A stretch of DNA of 44,659 nucleotides from Rhodocyclales bacterium (GTDB lineage: Bacteria; Pseudomonadota; Gammaproteobacteria; Burkholderiales; Rhodocyclaceae). The notes under the pieces are model-generated. The model was not told the origin of the DNA and searched no databases. It was given only the letters and a program-made list of their open reading frames with translations. Positions 16,984 through 24,895 of this stretch are shown here, one piece after another. The stretch is taken from positions 1 to 44,659 of the forward strand of contig JAPLQZ010000093.1 in NCBI GenBank assembly GCA_026399415.1, given 5' to 3'. Numbering within the stretch: position 1 is the first letter of the stretch; each line of letters opens with the position of its first letter. Position numbers and translations under genes: made by a program.

Positions 16984-18552
16984 ATGCATCCGAGCCAACT
17001 GATCGAGCAGCCCTTCGGCACCTATGCCGAACTGATTCGCGGGCACGCCCGTAACCGCCCCGACCATCCCGCGCTGATTCAGGACCGGCGCACCGTCTCT
17101 TTCGCCACCCTCGATGCAATGATGGATCGCGTCGCCGCGACGCTGCAGCGCGACGGCATTCGGCCCACCGAGGCCGTGGCGATCTGTGCCGGCACCTCGC
17201 TCGAATATGCGGCCGTATTTCTCGGCGCCTTGCGCGCCGGAGTGGCTGTGGCGCCGCTGGCGCCCTCGTCGACCGCGCAGAGCCTGGTCGACATGGCGGC
17301 CAATGCCGAAGCCCGGCTGCTGTTCGTCGATGCCATTACGGCGCAGCAGCTCGCGGCAGTGCGTGCCGACATCGCCGCGCGCTTCATCGCCCTCGACGAT
17401 GCCACCGGCGAGGAAGCCTTCCGCCGCTGGCTGGCACCCGCAGGCTCTGCGCCGGCGGCAGTCGACATCCAGCCGGAATGGCCCTTCAACATCATCTATT
17501 CCTCCGGCACCACCGGCACGCCCAAGGGCATCGTGCAGCCCCACGGCATGCGCTGGGCGCACGTCCAGCGCGCGCGGCCGCAGGGCTACGGACCCGATGC
17601 GGTGACGCTGATCGCCACCCCGCTCTACTCCAACACCACGCTGGTAAGCGTCTTTCCCACCGTCACGCTGGGCGGCACCGTCGTGCTGATGGCGAAGTTC
17701 GATGCAGCGAAATATCTCGCGCTGGCCGAAAAGCACCGCGCCACCCATACCATGCTGGTGCCGGTGCAATACCAGCGCCTGATGGCCCATCCCGATTTCG
17801 ACTGCTACGATCTTTCCAGCTTCCGCATGAAGCTGTGCACCAGCGCGCCCTTCGCCGCCGACCTGAAGGCCGACATCCTCAAGCGCTGGCCCGGCGGCCT
17901 GGTCGAGTACTACGGCATGACCGAAGGCGGCGGCACATGCATCCTCGCCGCGCACGAGCGCCCGGACAAGCTGGCCACCGTCGGCACGCCGGCCGAAGGC
18001 CATGACATGCGCCTGATCGACGAGGCCGGCCGCGAAGTGCCGCGCGGCGAAATCGGTGAAGCGGTGGGCCATTCGCCGGCCATGATGAGCGGCTACCACC
18101 GCCAGCCCGACAAGACCCGCGAGGCCGAGTGGTACGCGCCGGACGGCAAGCGCTTCATCCGCACCGGCGATGTCGGCCGCTTCGACGCCGACGGCTTCCT
18201 GAAGCTGTTGGACCGCAAGAAGGACATGGTCATCTCCGGCGGCTTCAACGTCTATCCCAGCGATCTGGAGGCCGTGTTGATCCGGCACCCGGCCGTCGCC
18301 GAAGCTGCCGTGGTCGGCGTCGCCTCGGAGCGCTGGGGCGAAACGCCGGTGGCTTTCGTGACCCTAAGAGTCGGCGCTGGCGATACGGTGAAATGCGCGG
18401 CGACCGGGATTCAAGCCTGGGCCAACCAACAGTTGGGCAAGACCCAGCGCCTTGCCGCCGTGGAGATAGTGGAAGCACTACCGCGCAGCGCCATTGGCAA
18501 GATACTCAAGCGCGAACTGCGCGACAATTTCCATCCTGCCACACCCATCTGA
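16984..18552 (+). CDS. AMP-forming acyl-CoA ligase (operon copy)
   Basis: The 522-residue class I adenylate-forming enzyme activates a carboxylic acid to its CoA thioester. Motifs are IIYSSGTTGTPKGIV (phosphate loop), YYGMTEGGG, RTGDVGRFD and the C-terminal SAIGKILKRELR with the catalytic lysine. It probably provides the entry step for the operon. Near residue 460-470 the coding sequence contains copy A of the dispersed 29-nt repeat, read as LRVGAGDTVK with the locally unusual codons CTA and AGA. The reading frame is intact and the C-terminal domain has normal length. Confidence 0.9.
   Translation: MHPSQLIEQPFGTYAELIRGHARNRPDHPALIQDRRTVSFATLDAMMDRVAATLQRDGIRPTEAVAICAGTSLEYAAVFLGALRAGVAVAPLAPSSTAQSLVDMAANAEARLLFVDAITAQQLAAVRADIAARFIALDDATGEEAFRRWLAPAGSAPAAVDIQPEWPFNIIYSSGTTGTPKGIVQPHGMRWAHVQRARPQGYGPDAVTLIATPLYSNTTLVSVFPTVTLGGTVVLMAKFDAAKYLALAEKHRATHTMLVPVQYQRLMAHPDFDCYDLSSFRMKLCTSAPFAADLKADILKRWPGGLVEYYGMTEGGGTCILAAHERPDKLATVGTPAEGHDMRLIDEAGREVPRGEIGEAVGHSPAMMSGYHRQPDKTREAEWYAPDGKRFIRTGDVGRFDADGFLKLLDRKKDMVISGGFNVYPSDLEAVLIRHPAVAEAAVVGVASERWGETPVAFVTLRVGAGDTVKCAATGIQAWANQQLGKTQRLAAVEIVEALPRSAIGKILKRELRDNFHPATPI
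18364..18392 (+). repeat. Dispersed 29-nt repeat, copy A, inside the acyl-CoA ligase gene
   Basis: A 23-base stretch here (18366-18388) differs from the intergenic copy at 32462-32490 by a single base and includes the GAGTCGGCGCTG core. It lies in frame in the ligase. The first codons, CTA and AGA, are unusual for this GC-rich genome. Confidence 0.55.
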
Positions 18553-18573
18553 ACCACCCCGAAAGGACAGACC

Positions 18574-19386
18574 ATGGAATTCACCACCCTCGACGTAACG
18601 CTCGATGCCGGCGTCGCCACCATCGCCCTCAATCGGCCGGACAAGGCCAACGCCATGAGCGAGCCGATGTGGTACGAAATCGAACAGGCCATGGAATGGC
18701 TCGACACCACGCCCGAAGCCCGTGTCGGCATCATCACCGGCCGCGGCAAGTTCTTCACCGCAGGCATCGACCTCACGCTGCTGATGGGCCTCGGCGCCAG
18801 GATCGAGGATGACTGCGACGGTCGCCGCCGCGAAAACCTGCGCCGCCTGATCCTCAAGCTGCAGGACACCCTGACCTCCATCGAGCGCTGCCGCAAGCCG
18901 GTGCTGGCGGCCGTGCATGGCGCCTGCATCGGCGGCGGCATCGACCTGGTCACCGCCTGCGACATGCGCTACTGCTCGGCCAATGCGTACTTCACGGTGA
19001 AGGAAATCGATGTCGGCATGACCGCCGACGTTGGCACCCTGCAGCGCCTGCCGCGCCTGATCGGCGAAGGCATGGCGCGCGAACTGGCCTATACCGGCCG
19101 CAAGGTCGACGGAACGGAGGCGCAGCAGATGCACCTGGTCAATCGCTGCTTCGAATCGCCCGAGGCGCTTCACTCAGGCGTCATGGAAATAGCCCGGACC
19201 ATCGCCGCCAAGTCGCCCTTGTCGATCCGCGGCTGCAAGGAAATGATCACCTACGGTCGCGACCATTCGGTGGCCGACGGCCTCAACTACATCGCCACAT
19301 GGAACGCCGCGATGCTGCTGTCGAAAGACTTGTTCGAAGCCGGCGCCGCCAGCATGCAGAAGCGCGATCCCGTGTTCAAGGACTGA
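18574..19386 (+). CDS. Delta3,5-delta2,4-dienoyl-CoA isomerase-like crotonase
   Basis: The 270-residue crotonase closely resembles mammalian ECH1. The block AVHGACIGGGIDLVTACDMRYC is followed by VKEIDVGMTADVGTLQRLP. E144 and D152 correspond to the two catalytic acids (E196 and D204) of the rat dienoyl-CoA isomerase, with the same spacing of eight. The likely reaction shifts a 3,5-diene to a 2,4-diene in an unsaturated acyl-CoA, which suggests a substrate with pre-existing or generated double bonds. An AAAGGA ribosome-binding site precedes the ATG. A plain enoyl-CoA hydratase is less likely given the acidic pair. Confidence 0.85.
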   Translation: MEFTTLDVTLDAGVATIALNRPDKANAMSEPMWYEIEQAMEWLDTTPEARVGIITGRGKFFTAGIDLTLLMGLGARIEDDCDGRRRENLRRLILKLQDTLTSIERCRKPVLAAVHGACIGGGIDLVTACDMRYCSANAYFTVKEIDVGMTADVGTLQRLPRLIGEGMARELAYTGRKVDGTEAQQMHLVNRCFESPEALHSGVMEIARTIAAKSPLSIRGCKEMITYGRDHSVADGLNYIATWNAAMLLSKDLFEAGAASMQKRDPVFKD

Positions 19387-19390
19387 TTGC

Positions 19391-20287
19391 GTGGAACACT
19401 TCTTCGCCTCCGTCAACGGCATCCGCCTTCACTGTGTTGCCGAGGGACGCGCCGATGCCCCACTGATGGTCTTCATCCATGGCTTTCCCGAGTTCTGGTA
19501 CTGCTGGCACGGCCAGCTCGAGGAATTCGGCAAGGACCATCGCGCCGTGGCCTTCGACCTGCGCGGCCACAATCTTTCTGACAAGCCCGATGGCGTCGAG
19601 GCCTACCACGTCAAGCCGCTGCTGGAAGACCTGCGGCAACTGATCGAACACCTGCAGGCCGGCCGTGACCACAAGTCCTGCATCCTGGTCGCCCACGACT
19701 GGGGCGGCGCCATCGCCTGGACCTTCGCCGCCGCCTATCCGCAGTATGTGAAAAAACTGGTCATTATCAACGCGCCGCATACCGTGCCCTTCGCCCGCGC
19801 CCTGGCCAGCGATCCGGTGCAGCAGGAAGCCAGCCACTACATGCTGCTGCTGCGCCACGCCAAGGCCGAGCGGGTGCTGGAAGCCAACAATTACGAACGC
19901 CTGCTGAAGATGTTCAGCCGCACCGCAGACGGCCGTTGCGCCCTGACCGACGAGGAAATCCCGCTCTATCGCGACGCCTGGTCGCAACCCGGCGCGCTGA
20001 GCAGCGCGCTCAACCTCTATCGCGCCTCGCCGCTGTATCCGCCGACTGCGGACGACCCCGGCGCCGGATCGCTCAAGCTCGATCCGGCAGCGCTCACGGT
20101 GCGCGTGCCGACGCTGGTGATCTGGGGCGAAGCGGACACCGCGCTGGGCGTCACTCTGCTCGACGGTCTGCAAGGAGTCGTGCCCGACCTGCGCATCAAG
20201 CGCATCCCCGAGGGCAGCCACTGGGTCATCCACGAGCAGCCGCAGCAAGTCAGCGCGGCAATCCGGGAGTTTCTGGCGGAGGGCTGA
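19391..20287 (+). CDS. Alpha/beta hydrolase, epoxide-hydrolase-like
   Basis: The 298-residue protein carries the features of soluble epoxide hydrolases and haloacid dehalogenases. HGFPE (30-34) is the oxyanion hole, D103 in AHDWGG is the nucleophile, an acid lies in WGEADTALG, and the histidine is in GSHWVIHEQP. The nucleophile is aspartate, not serine, so esterase activity is unlikely. A GTG start four bases after the previous stop, with AAGGA upstream, makes it the last gene of the nine-gene operon. It may open an epoxide or remove a halogen from the pathway substrate (inference). Confidence 0.85.
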   Translation: MEHFFASVNGIRLHCVAEGRADAPLMVFIHGFPEFWYCWHGQLEEFGKDHRAVAFDLRGHNLSDKPDGVEAYHVKPLLEDLRQLIEHLQAGRDHKSCILVAHDWGGAIAWTFAAAYPQYVKKLVIINAPHTVPFARALASDPVQQEASHYMLLLRHAKAERVLEANNYERLLKMFSRTADGRCALTDEEIPLYRDAWSQPGALSSALNLYRASPLYPPTADDPGAGSLKLDPAALTVRVPTLVIWGEADTALGVTLLDGLQGVVPDLRIKRIPEGSHWVIHEQPQQVSAAIREFLAEG

Positions 20288-20311
20288 AACTGACAACCCT
20301 CCTCGCGGTGG

Positions 20312-20959
20312 CTATGGTGCCGCTCGCGGCGACGCCTGCTCCCTGGACATCCGTTCTACCAGCGCCGTCACCTCGCGCAACTCGGCTTCCAGCTTGCTGT
20401 TTTTCGCGGTCAAGACCTGCGTGCGCTCATCGATCTTCCGCTCGAGTTCTTCGTTGACGCGGCGCAGTTCGGCAAGCAGGTGACGCTCCGAATCGGTCAG
20501 TTCTTCGGTAACGTGCTGCATCAGCGCCGCAGCGACACGTGCGGCCAACTCGGGCTCGGCGGCATTGAGCTGATGAGCCATCGCCCGGTCGACGACGACA
20601 ATGTGGTGCAGGAACCAATGCACCAGATATTCGATCAGGGCAACGGAGACGTTGCGCCGCCCGTTCTCGAAATCATTCGTTATATCCCTGAGTACGCTGC
20701 GAAAATAGGCGTGTTCGCCGCAGTGCCGGGTAACCAGTTCGGGCGAGCAACCGCCGCCGGCCATCAGGCGTTCCTCAAGGCCAAAATGATCGCGCACGTA
20801 GTCGTTAAGTTGCCCCAGCAGCCTGCGCGTTATTTCCGGCCGGTAATCGCCGTGAGTGCTGGAATCGAGCCCGTTGATCATGCCGATCAGGGTGCGATGC
20901 TGCTCGTCGATCTCATCGATGCCGACCGCGAACTCCTTCGTCCACTCAATGATGTGCAA
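20312..20959 (-). CDS. Bacteriohemerythrin with C-terminal coiled coil
   Basis: The 215-residue protein has an N-terminal hemerythrin domain that binds O2 at a di-iron centre. All ligands are present: H21 (DEQH), H58 and E62 (HFGLEE), H79 and H83 (RHCGEH), H119 and D124 (HHIVVVD). It extends beyond the usual 130-150 residues with about 70 residues of charged coiled coil (RRVNEELERKIDERTQVL and onward), of the kind that links sensors to output domains, but no output domain follows. The start is a TTG with a strong GAGGAG site eight bases upstream; no ATG fits the family N-terminus. Confidence 0.87.
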   Translation of the reverse strand: MHIIEWTKEFAVGIDEIDEQHRTLIGMINGLDSSTHGDYRPEITRRLLGQLNDYVRDHFGLEERLMAGGGCSPELVTRHCGEHAYFRSVLRDITNDFENGRRNVSVALIEYLVHWFLHHIVVVDRAMAHQLNAAEPELAARVAAALMQHVTEELTDSERHLLAELRRVNEELERKIDERTQVLTAKNSKLEAELREVTALVERMSREQASPRAAP

Positions 20960-21135
20960 TTTTCGTCTCCTCGAACTGGCGCGCACCTTTGTTTGGGTTC
21001 TTTCAGGTGCTGCACGATCTTGCCGAACCCAGCCATATGATGACACGAATTCCTGATCGGCAGGACTTCCCGGAAGCCAGGCACGTCGCCGCAAGTCGGC
21101 TCGCTGACCGGGAAGGGTGCGGGGGGAAAACCGGG

Positions 21136-21615
21136 TCAACCGGCGACGATCACGTTCGGCTCGATCGACACCGGAAAGTTGACCGAGTTGGCGATGAAGC
21201 ACAGGCGGTGAGCCTCTTCATGCAGGGCCGTCGCCAGTGCCGCGTCGGCGCCCGCCGCCAGCGTCGCCACCGGCCGCAGCACCGCCTGCGTAAAGCGTCC
21301 GCCACCATCGGCGTCCTCCACCATCGTCGCCACCGCATCGTCGTGATAGGCCAGTACCGAAATTTTTGCCTGCGCACACAGGTGCAGATACCACAGCATG
21401 TGGCAGGACGACAGCGAAGCGACCAGCAAGTCCTCCGGATTCCAGCGCGACGCATCGCCGCGAAACGCCGGATCGGACGAGCCGAGCAGGTCCGGCCGGC
21501 CCACCACCGAAATCACATGGTCGCGGGCATAGGCGCGGTAGCCGGTCGTGCCCTCGCCCAGATTCCCGGTCCATTCGGTGCGGGTGGCGTAGGTATGCCG
21601 TTTGTCGTGGGGCAT
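21136..21615 (-). CDS. OsmC/Ohr-family peroxidase-like protein
   Basis: The 159-residue protein is of the OsmC superfamily, thiol peroxidases acting on organic hydroperoxides. Cysteines C71 (SLSSCHMLWYLHLC) and C139 (AHRLCFIANSV) are at the expected positions. The NPEDLLVASLSSCH segment is the family signature. I use the ATG at 21615 (MPHDKRHTY); the frame is open to 21927 but the upstream part is not family-like. It lies between the hemerythrin and CZB genes on the same strand, suggesting a redox or oxygen-stress neighbourhood. Confidence 0.87.
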   Translation of the reverse strand: MPHDKRHTYATRTEWTGNLGEGTTGYRAYARDHVISVVGRPDLLGSSDPAFRGDASRWNPEDLLVASLSSCHMLWYLHLCAQAKISVLAYHDDAVATMVEDADGGGRFTQAVLRPVATLAAGADAALATALHEEAHRLCFIANSVNFPVSIEPNVIVAG

Positions 21616-21680
21616 GGGCGGGCTCGCTTCGGGTCGGAAACCGGAGAATATCCCAATGCCGGCCCGTCCGGCTTCCTGCC

Positions 21681-22493
21681 TCAGCTTGCGGCCTTCTGCT
21701 TCCCGAAGAGGTAAACAATGGCCTCCGCCACCTGTTCCGAGGCATCCGGATAAGCCCCTTCCTCCAGCATGTGCAGGGCTCTTTCCTTCTCCCCCTGCTG
21801 GGCGATGGTCAGCACTTCTCCGGCGCAGCGATGGAACTGGGCGTGGCGCGATCTGACCACCGCGAAAGCCGGCATCTGGCCGAAGCGCTCGCCGCCGATG
21901 CCATTGAGCCATTGGCCGAGGGTGCATTGATCGTCGCGCGACACGATGTCAACCTTGAGATCGTCCTTGCTCTCGCCCTTGATGTAGGCCTGAAGCCGGG
22001 CCTTCCACCGGATGTGGGAATCGATGGCCTCCGTCCCCTCCTTGGCCATGACGAACATCCGCGCCAGGAGCATCTTGACCCGCTCCGATGCCTTTACGTA
22101 ATCGCCGCTGTGCAGCAGCTTCAGGGCGCCGGCCGTATCGCCCGACTGTGCCGCCGACAGCACGTTTCCGGCTGAGCGATGGAAAAGGGCATGATGGGCC
22201 TTCATGTCGAAAAAGGTCTCGGAAAAGCCGAACTTTTCGCCACCCTTGTCGTAAATCCATTTGCCCAGAGGACATTGATCGTCCCGGCAAACCACTTCGA
22301 CTTTAAGTTGCTCGGTGCTGGTGCCGCCGATGTAGCTTTCCAGCCGGACTTTCCATTTCATGTGGGCGTCGACCGCCGTCTTGAAGTTCAAACCGGCCAG
22401 TTCCGCTTCCGCGTCGACCGCTGCCCCTGCCGCCTGCGCTGCCGGCTTGTCGTCCCCACGCAGGATATTTTTAAACCAGTCCAGCATTCCCAT
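21681..22493 (-). CDS. Stand-alone tandem CZB (chemoreceptor zinc-binding) domain protein
   Basis: The 270-residue soluble protein contains two copies of the CZB domain and no transducer domain. Copy one (about 38-125) has AVDAHMKWKVRL, CPLGKW and HHALFH. Copy two (about 158-245) has AIDSHIRWKARL, CTLGQW and RHAQFH. Each keeps the histidine and cysteine zinc ligands. CZB domains usually sit at the end of chemoreceptors or diguanylate cyclases, where they sense zinc or hypochlorous acid. Here the protein may act as a free zinc or redox sensor (inference). A strong AAGGGGG site precedes the ATG. Confidence 0.87.
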   Translation of the reverse strand: MGMLDWFKNILRGDDKPAAQAAGAAVDAEAELAGLNFKTAVDAHMKWKVRLESYIGGTSTEQLKVEVVCRDDQCPLGKWIYDKGGEKFGFSETFFDMKAHHALFHRSAGNVLSAAQSGDTAGALKLLHSGDYVKASERVKMLLARMFVMAKEGTEAIDSHIRWKARLQAYIKGESKDDLKVDIVSRDDQCTLGQWLNGIGGERFGQMPAFAVVRSRHAQFHRCAGEVLTIAQQGEKERALHMLEEGAYPDASEQVAEAIVYLFGKQKAAS

Positions 22494-22856
22494 CGCGAAT
22501 TCCCCCTTCCCTTGAGTGGTCCCTATTAGGCAAGTCGGTAACGATGGGACCTCACGCCACCGATGACCATTTCATTGTCCGTGAAAAAAAACGGTCGGAC
22601 ATTTGATCATCGGATACTGGAAACAAAACGGCTAATGACGGTTGAACCAGTGCATGAAGGAGCGGTCCGGGAACGCCGTCACATAGACCGGACTGGCAGA
22701 CCCGGCAGCTCTAAAGCGCCCGTTTGTGGTCGTCTTGCGGCCCGCGTTGCTTGTTGAGGTTGCGGAATCAGACAGCAAGAGTCGGCGCTGGCGGGACGGC
22801 GATTGGGCGGATGGTGCGGCCCGCCGGAGCGAGTTCCGGCAAACGGCCTGCCGAAT
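22494..22856. other. 363-base intergenic region without a recognisable gene
   Basis: It lies between the CZB gene start and the iclR stop, both on the minus strand, so it must hold the CZB promoter and the iclR transcript end. The only clear structure is copy B of the dispersed repeat (22775-22803). A weak hairpin, TGTCCG...CGGACA with a 14-base A-rich loop, lies near 22576-22601. A 64-codon open frame on the plus strand (22563-22757) has no family-like features and is not called. Confidence 0.5.
22775..22803 (+). repeat. Dispersed 29-nt repeat, copy B
   Basis: This intergenic copy contains the core GAGTCGGCGCTG preceded by GCAA and followed by GCGGGACGGCGAT. It lies about 55 bases beyond the iclR stop codon. 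Confidence 0.65.
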
Positions 22857-23684
22857 CTAGCTCCGCATCCCCAACGAAGCCTCCAGTTGCCTGACCAGCT
22901 CGATCAGTTTCGGCCTCACCTCGCCCAGCAGAAATTCCTTCGACAGCGTAAACGCCGGGCCGCCGCAGTTGATCGCCATCGGCGGCAGGCCGCCGCCCGG
23001 ACGCAGCGGCACGGCGATGGCATTGACATCGGCCTGCCATTCGCCGAAGGAACTGACGCAGCCGGTTTCGCGGTATTCCTTCAGTCCCCGCTCCACGCCC
23101 TTGCGGATTGCCGGCCAGGCCACTTCGTCAAGTTCGCGCACCCGCTCCATGATGTCCTCCCGTTCGCGCTCGGGGATCAGCGCCAGATAGGCGCGGCCCA
23201 TCGCCGTGGTGACGATCGGAATGCGCGAACCGACATCCAGCGAAAGTGTCAGCGCCGCCGAACTGCGGGCGTTGCCGACATAGATCATCGACAGGCGGTC
23301 GCGGCTGCCCAGCGATACCATGGCTTTGGAAAAGTCGGCGAGTTCCTGCATCAGCGGCCGCGACAGATCGCGCACATCGAGGCGTGCCAGCATTGCGCTG
23401 CCCAGTGCCAGCGTCGACGTACCCAGACGGTATTTTCCGTTCTCCTCGACGAAGACCAGGTAACCGAGCTTGGTCAGCGTGTAGGTCAGGCGCGAAACAG
23501 TGGATTTGGGCAATTTGCAGCGCTTGGCGATATCGAGATTGCCAAGCATCTTCTCGCCGGAACTGAAGCAGGAAAGCACCGAAAGCCCGCGCGCCAGGGC
23601 GGTGACGAAATGGCGATCTTCCTTGCCGGCGGCCTTGGCTTCGATGGCCGCGGGAACAGCGACAACCTTGTTTTGTTTTTTCAT
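22857..23684 (-). CDS. IclR-family transcriptional regulator
   Basis: The 275-residue protein has a winged helix-turn-helix at about 20-75 (ALARGLSVLSCF, NLDIAKRCKLPKSTVSRLTYTL) and a C-terminal effector-binding domain (about 95-260). IclR proteins typically control catabolic operons in response to aromatic or organic acids. The ATG lies one base after the stop of the flavoprotein gene with AAGGA upstream, so the two are cotranscribed. It is the only dedicated transcription regulator in the window, so it is the best candidate to bind the palindrome at 12063-12079 and its relatives at 24852, 24696 and 26434. Confidence 0.92.
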   Translation of the reverse strand: MKKQNKVVAVPAAIEAKAAGKEDRHFVTALARGLSVLSCFSSGEKMLGNLDIAKRCKLPKSTVSRLTYTLTKLGYLVFVEENGKYRLGTSTLALGSAMLARLDVRDLSRPLMQELADFSKAMVSLGSRDRLSMIYVGNARSSAALTLSLDVGSRIPIVTTAMGRAYLALIPEREREDIMERVRELDEVAWPAIRKGVERGLKEYRETGCVSSFGEWQADVNAIAVPLRPGGGLPPMAINCGGPAFTLSKEFLLGEVRPKLIELVRQLEASLGMRS

Positions 23685-23685
23685 G

Positions 23686-24648
23686 TCAATCCTTCATCGC
23701 GCACAGCGCTTCACGGGCGTCCCGGTATTCTCGTCCGAGCCGTTCCACCACTTCACTTACGGAAAGAATTTCATCGATCGAGCCGATGCCCTGGCCGACG
23801 CCCCAGATGTCGCGCCAGGCCTTGGTCCTGTCGGAGCCGAAGCTCATGGCGCTCTTGTCGCGCAGGGGCAGGTTGTCGGGGTCCAGCCCCTGCGCCGCGA
23901 TGCTCGGCCGCAGATAGTTGCCATGCACGCCGGTGAAATAGGGTGTGTAGACCACGTCCGCCGCACTGCTGTCGAGGATCATCTGCTTGTAGCCATCCAC
24001 CGCGTTGGCTTCCGGGGTCGGGATGAAGCGCGTCCCCATGTAGGCCAGATCGGCGCCCATGGCCTGCGCCGCAAGTATCTGCCCGCCGCGCGTGATCGCG
24101 CCGGACAGCGCAAGCGGGCCGTCCCAGAAACGCCGCACCTCGGACACCAGCGCGAAGGGGCTGAGCATGCCGGCGTGACCACCGGCGCCCGCAGCGACCA
24201 GAATCAAGCCGTCGACGCCCGCCTCCAGCGCCTTTTGCGCATGACGCACGTTGATCACGTCGTGGAACACGATGCCGCCGTAAGCGTGCACTTCCTTGAC
24301 CACGTCGCCCGGAGCACGCAGGCTGGTGATGATCATCGGCGCCTGGTGCTTGACGCACAGAGCGATGTCGTGATCGAGCCGGTCGTTGGAGTGATGCACG
24401 ATCTGGTTCACCGCATAGGGTCCGATCTTCCGGCCCGGATCGGCGCGGCGCGCGGCGTCGATTTCAGTCGTCATCGTGGCAAGCCATTCGTCAAGCAGTT
24501 CCTTCGGCCGCGCATTGAGCGCCGGGAAGGAACCGACGATGCCGGCCATGCATTGCGCCAGGACGAGCTGCGGCTGGGAGACGATGAACATCGGCGCGCC
24601 GATCACCGGCAGCGCGAGATTGTCTTGCAGTATTTTGGGCAGGGGCAT
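23686..24648 (-). CDS. Nitronate-monooxygenase/2-nitropropane-dioxygenase-like flavoprotein
   Basis: The 320-residue TIM-barrel FMN protein starts LPVIGAPMFIVSQPQLVLAQC and contains the flavin-phosphate segment LVAAGAGGHAG and GGQILAAQAMGADLAYMGTRF. Family members oxidise nitronates, but relatives act as enoyl or quinone reductases, and IpdC of steroid C/D-ring degradation belongs to the same fold. Placement beside a CoA ligase and an IclR regulator favours a CoA-thioester redox role over nitronate removal (inference). The ATG at 24648 has AGGAG six bases upstream. It is the first gene of a two-gene unit with iclR. Confidence 0.87.
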   Translation of the reverse strand: MPLPKILQDNLALPVIGAPMFIVSQPQLVLAQCMAGIVGSFPALNARPKELLDEWLATMTTEIDAARRADPGRKIGPYAVNQIVHHSNDRLDHDIALCVKHQAPMIITSLRAPGDVVKEVHAYGGIVFHDVINVRHAQKALEAGVDGLILVAAGAGGHAGMLSPFALVSEVRRFWDGPLALSGAITRGGQILAAQAMGADLAYMGTRFIPTPEANAVDGYKQMILDSSAADVVYTPYFTGVHGNYLRPSIAAQGLDPDNLPLRDKSAMSFGSDRTKAWRDIWGVGQGIGSIDEILSVSEVVERLGREYRDAREALCAMKD

Positions 24649-24695
24649 GGATACTCCTATACCGAGCAGGACGGGAAAGAAAATGGACCGATATT

Positions 24696-24712
24696 CAGTA
24701 TTGTGTTCCGGA
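24696..24712. promoter_or_regulatory. Weak relative of the catabolic operator, upstream of the flavoprotein-iclR unit
   Basis: CAGTATTGTGTTCCG here aligns without gaps to CAGAATCCTGTTCCG at 24853-24867, with 11 of 15 bases equal. It lies about 48 bases upstream of the flavoprotein start. The left arm is degenerate, so binding is speculative. Confidence 0.3.
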
Positions 24713-24851
24713 TAGTGGCACGGCACGGAAAGCAGCGTCAAGCCGTGCCAATCTCGGCGCGAGGCCTTGAATCGAACGGAAAAAACCCGACGGGCGCGGA
24801 TCATTGACTTTTGCCGTGAGCCCGTGAAGAATCCACATTCTGCCAGTTATT

Positions 24852-24875
24852 ACAGAATCCTGTTCCGCTATGCAG
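24852..24875. promoter_or_regulatory. Operator-like site upstream of the second acyl-CoA ligase
   Basis: The sequence around ACAGAATCCTGTTCCGC and its flank GCTATGCAG match the palindrome region at 12063-12086 in 19 of 24 bases. It ends 20 bases before the GTG at 24896. Because it is a regulatory-type match, it argues that translation begins downstream of it. Confidence 0.6.
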
Positions 24876-24895
24876 ATTTTTTTGAATCGACCACG

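Noticed and set aside
22563-22757. 64-codon open frame in the region upstream of the CZB gene
   Set aside because: No ribosome-binding site, no recognisable features, and composition like intergenic DNA.
24767-24895. N-terminal extension of the second acyl-CoA ligase
   Set aside because: The encoded residues do not resemble the ligase family, and an operator-like site lies in this stretch. The GTG at 24896 is preferred.
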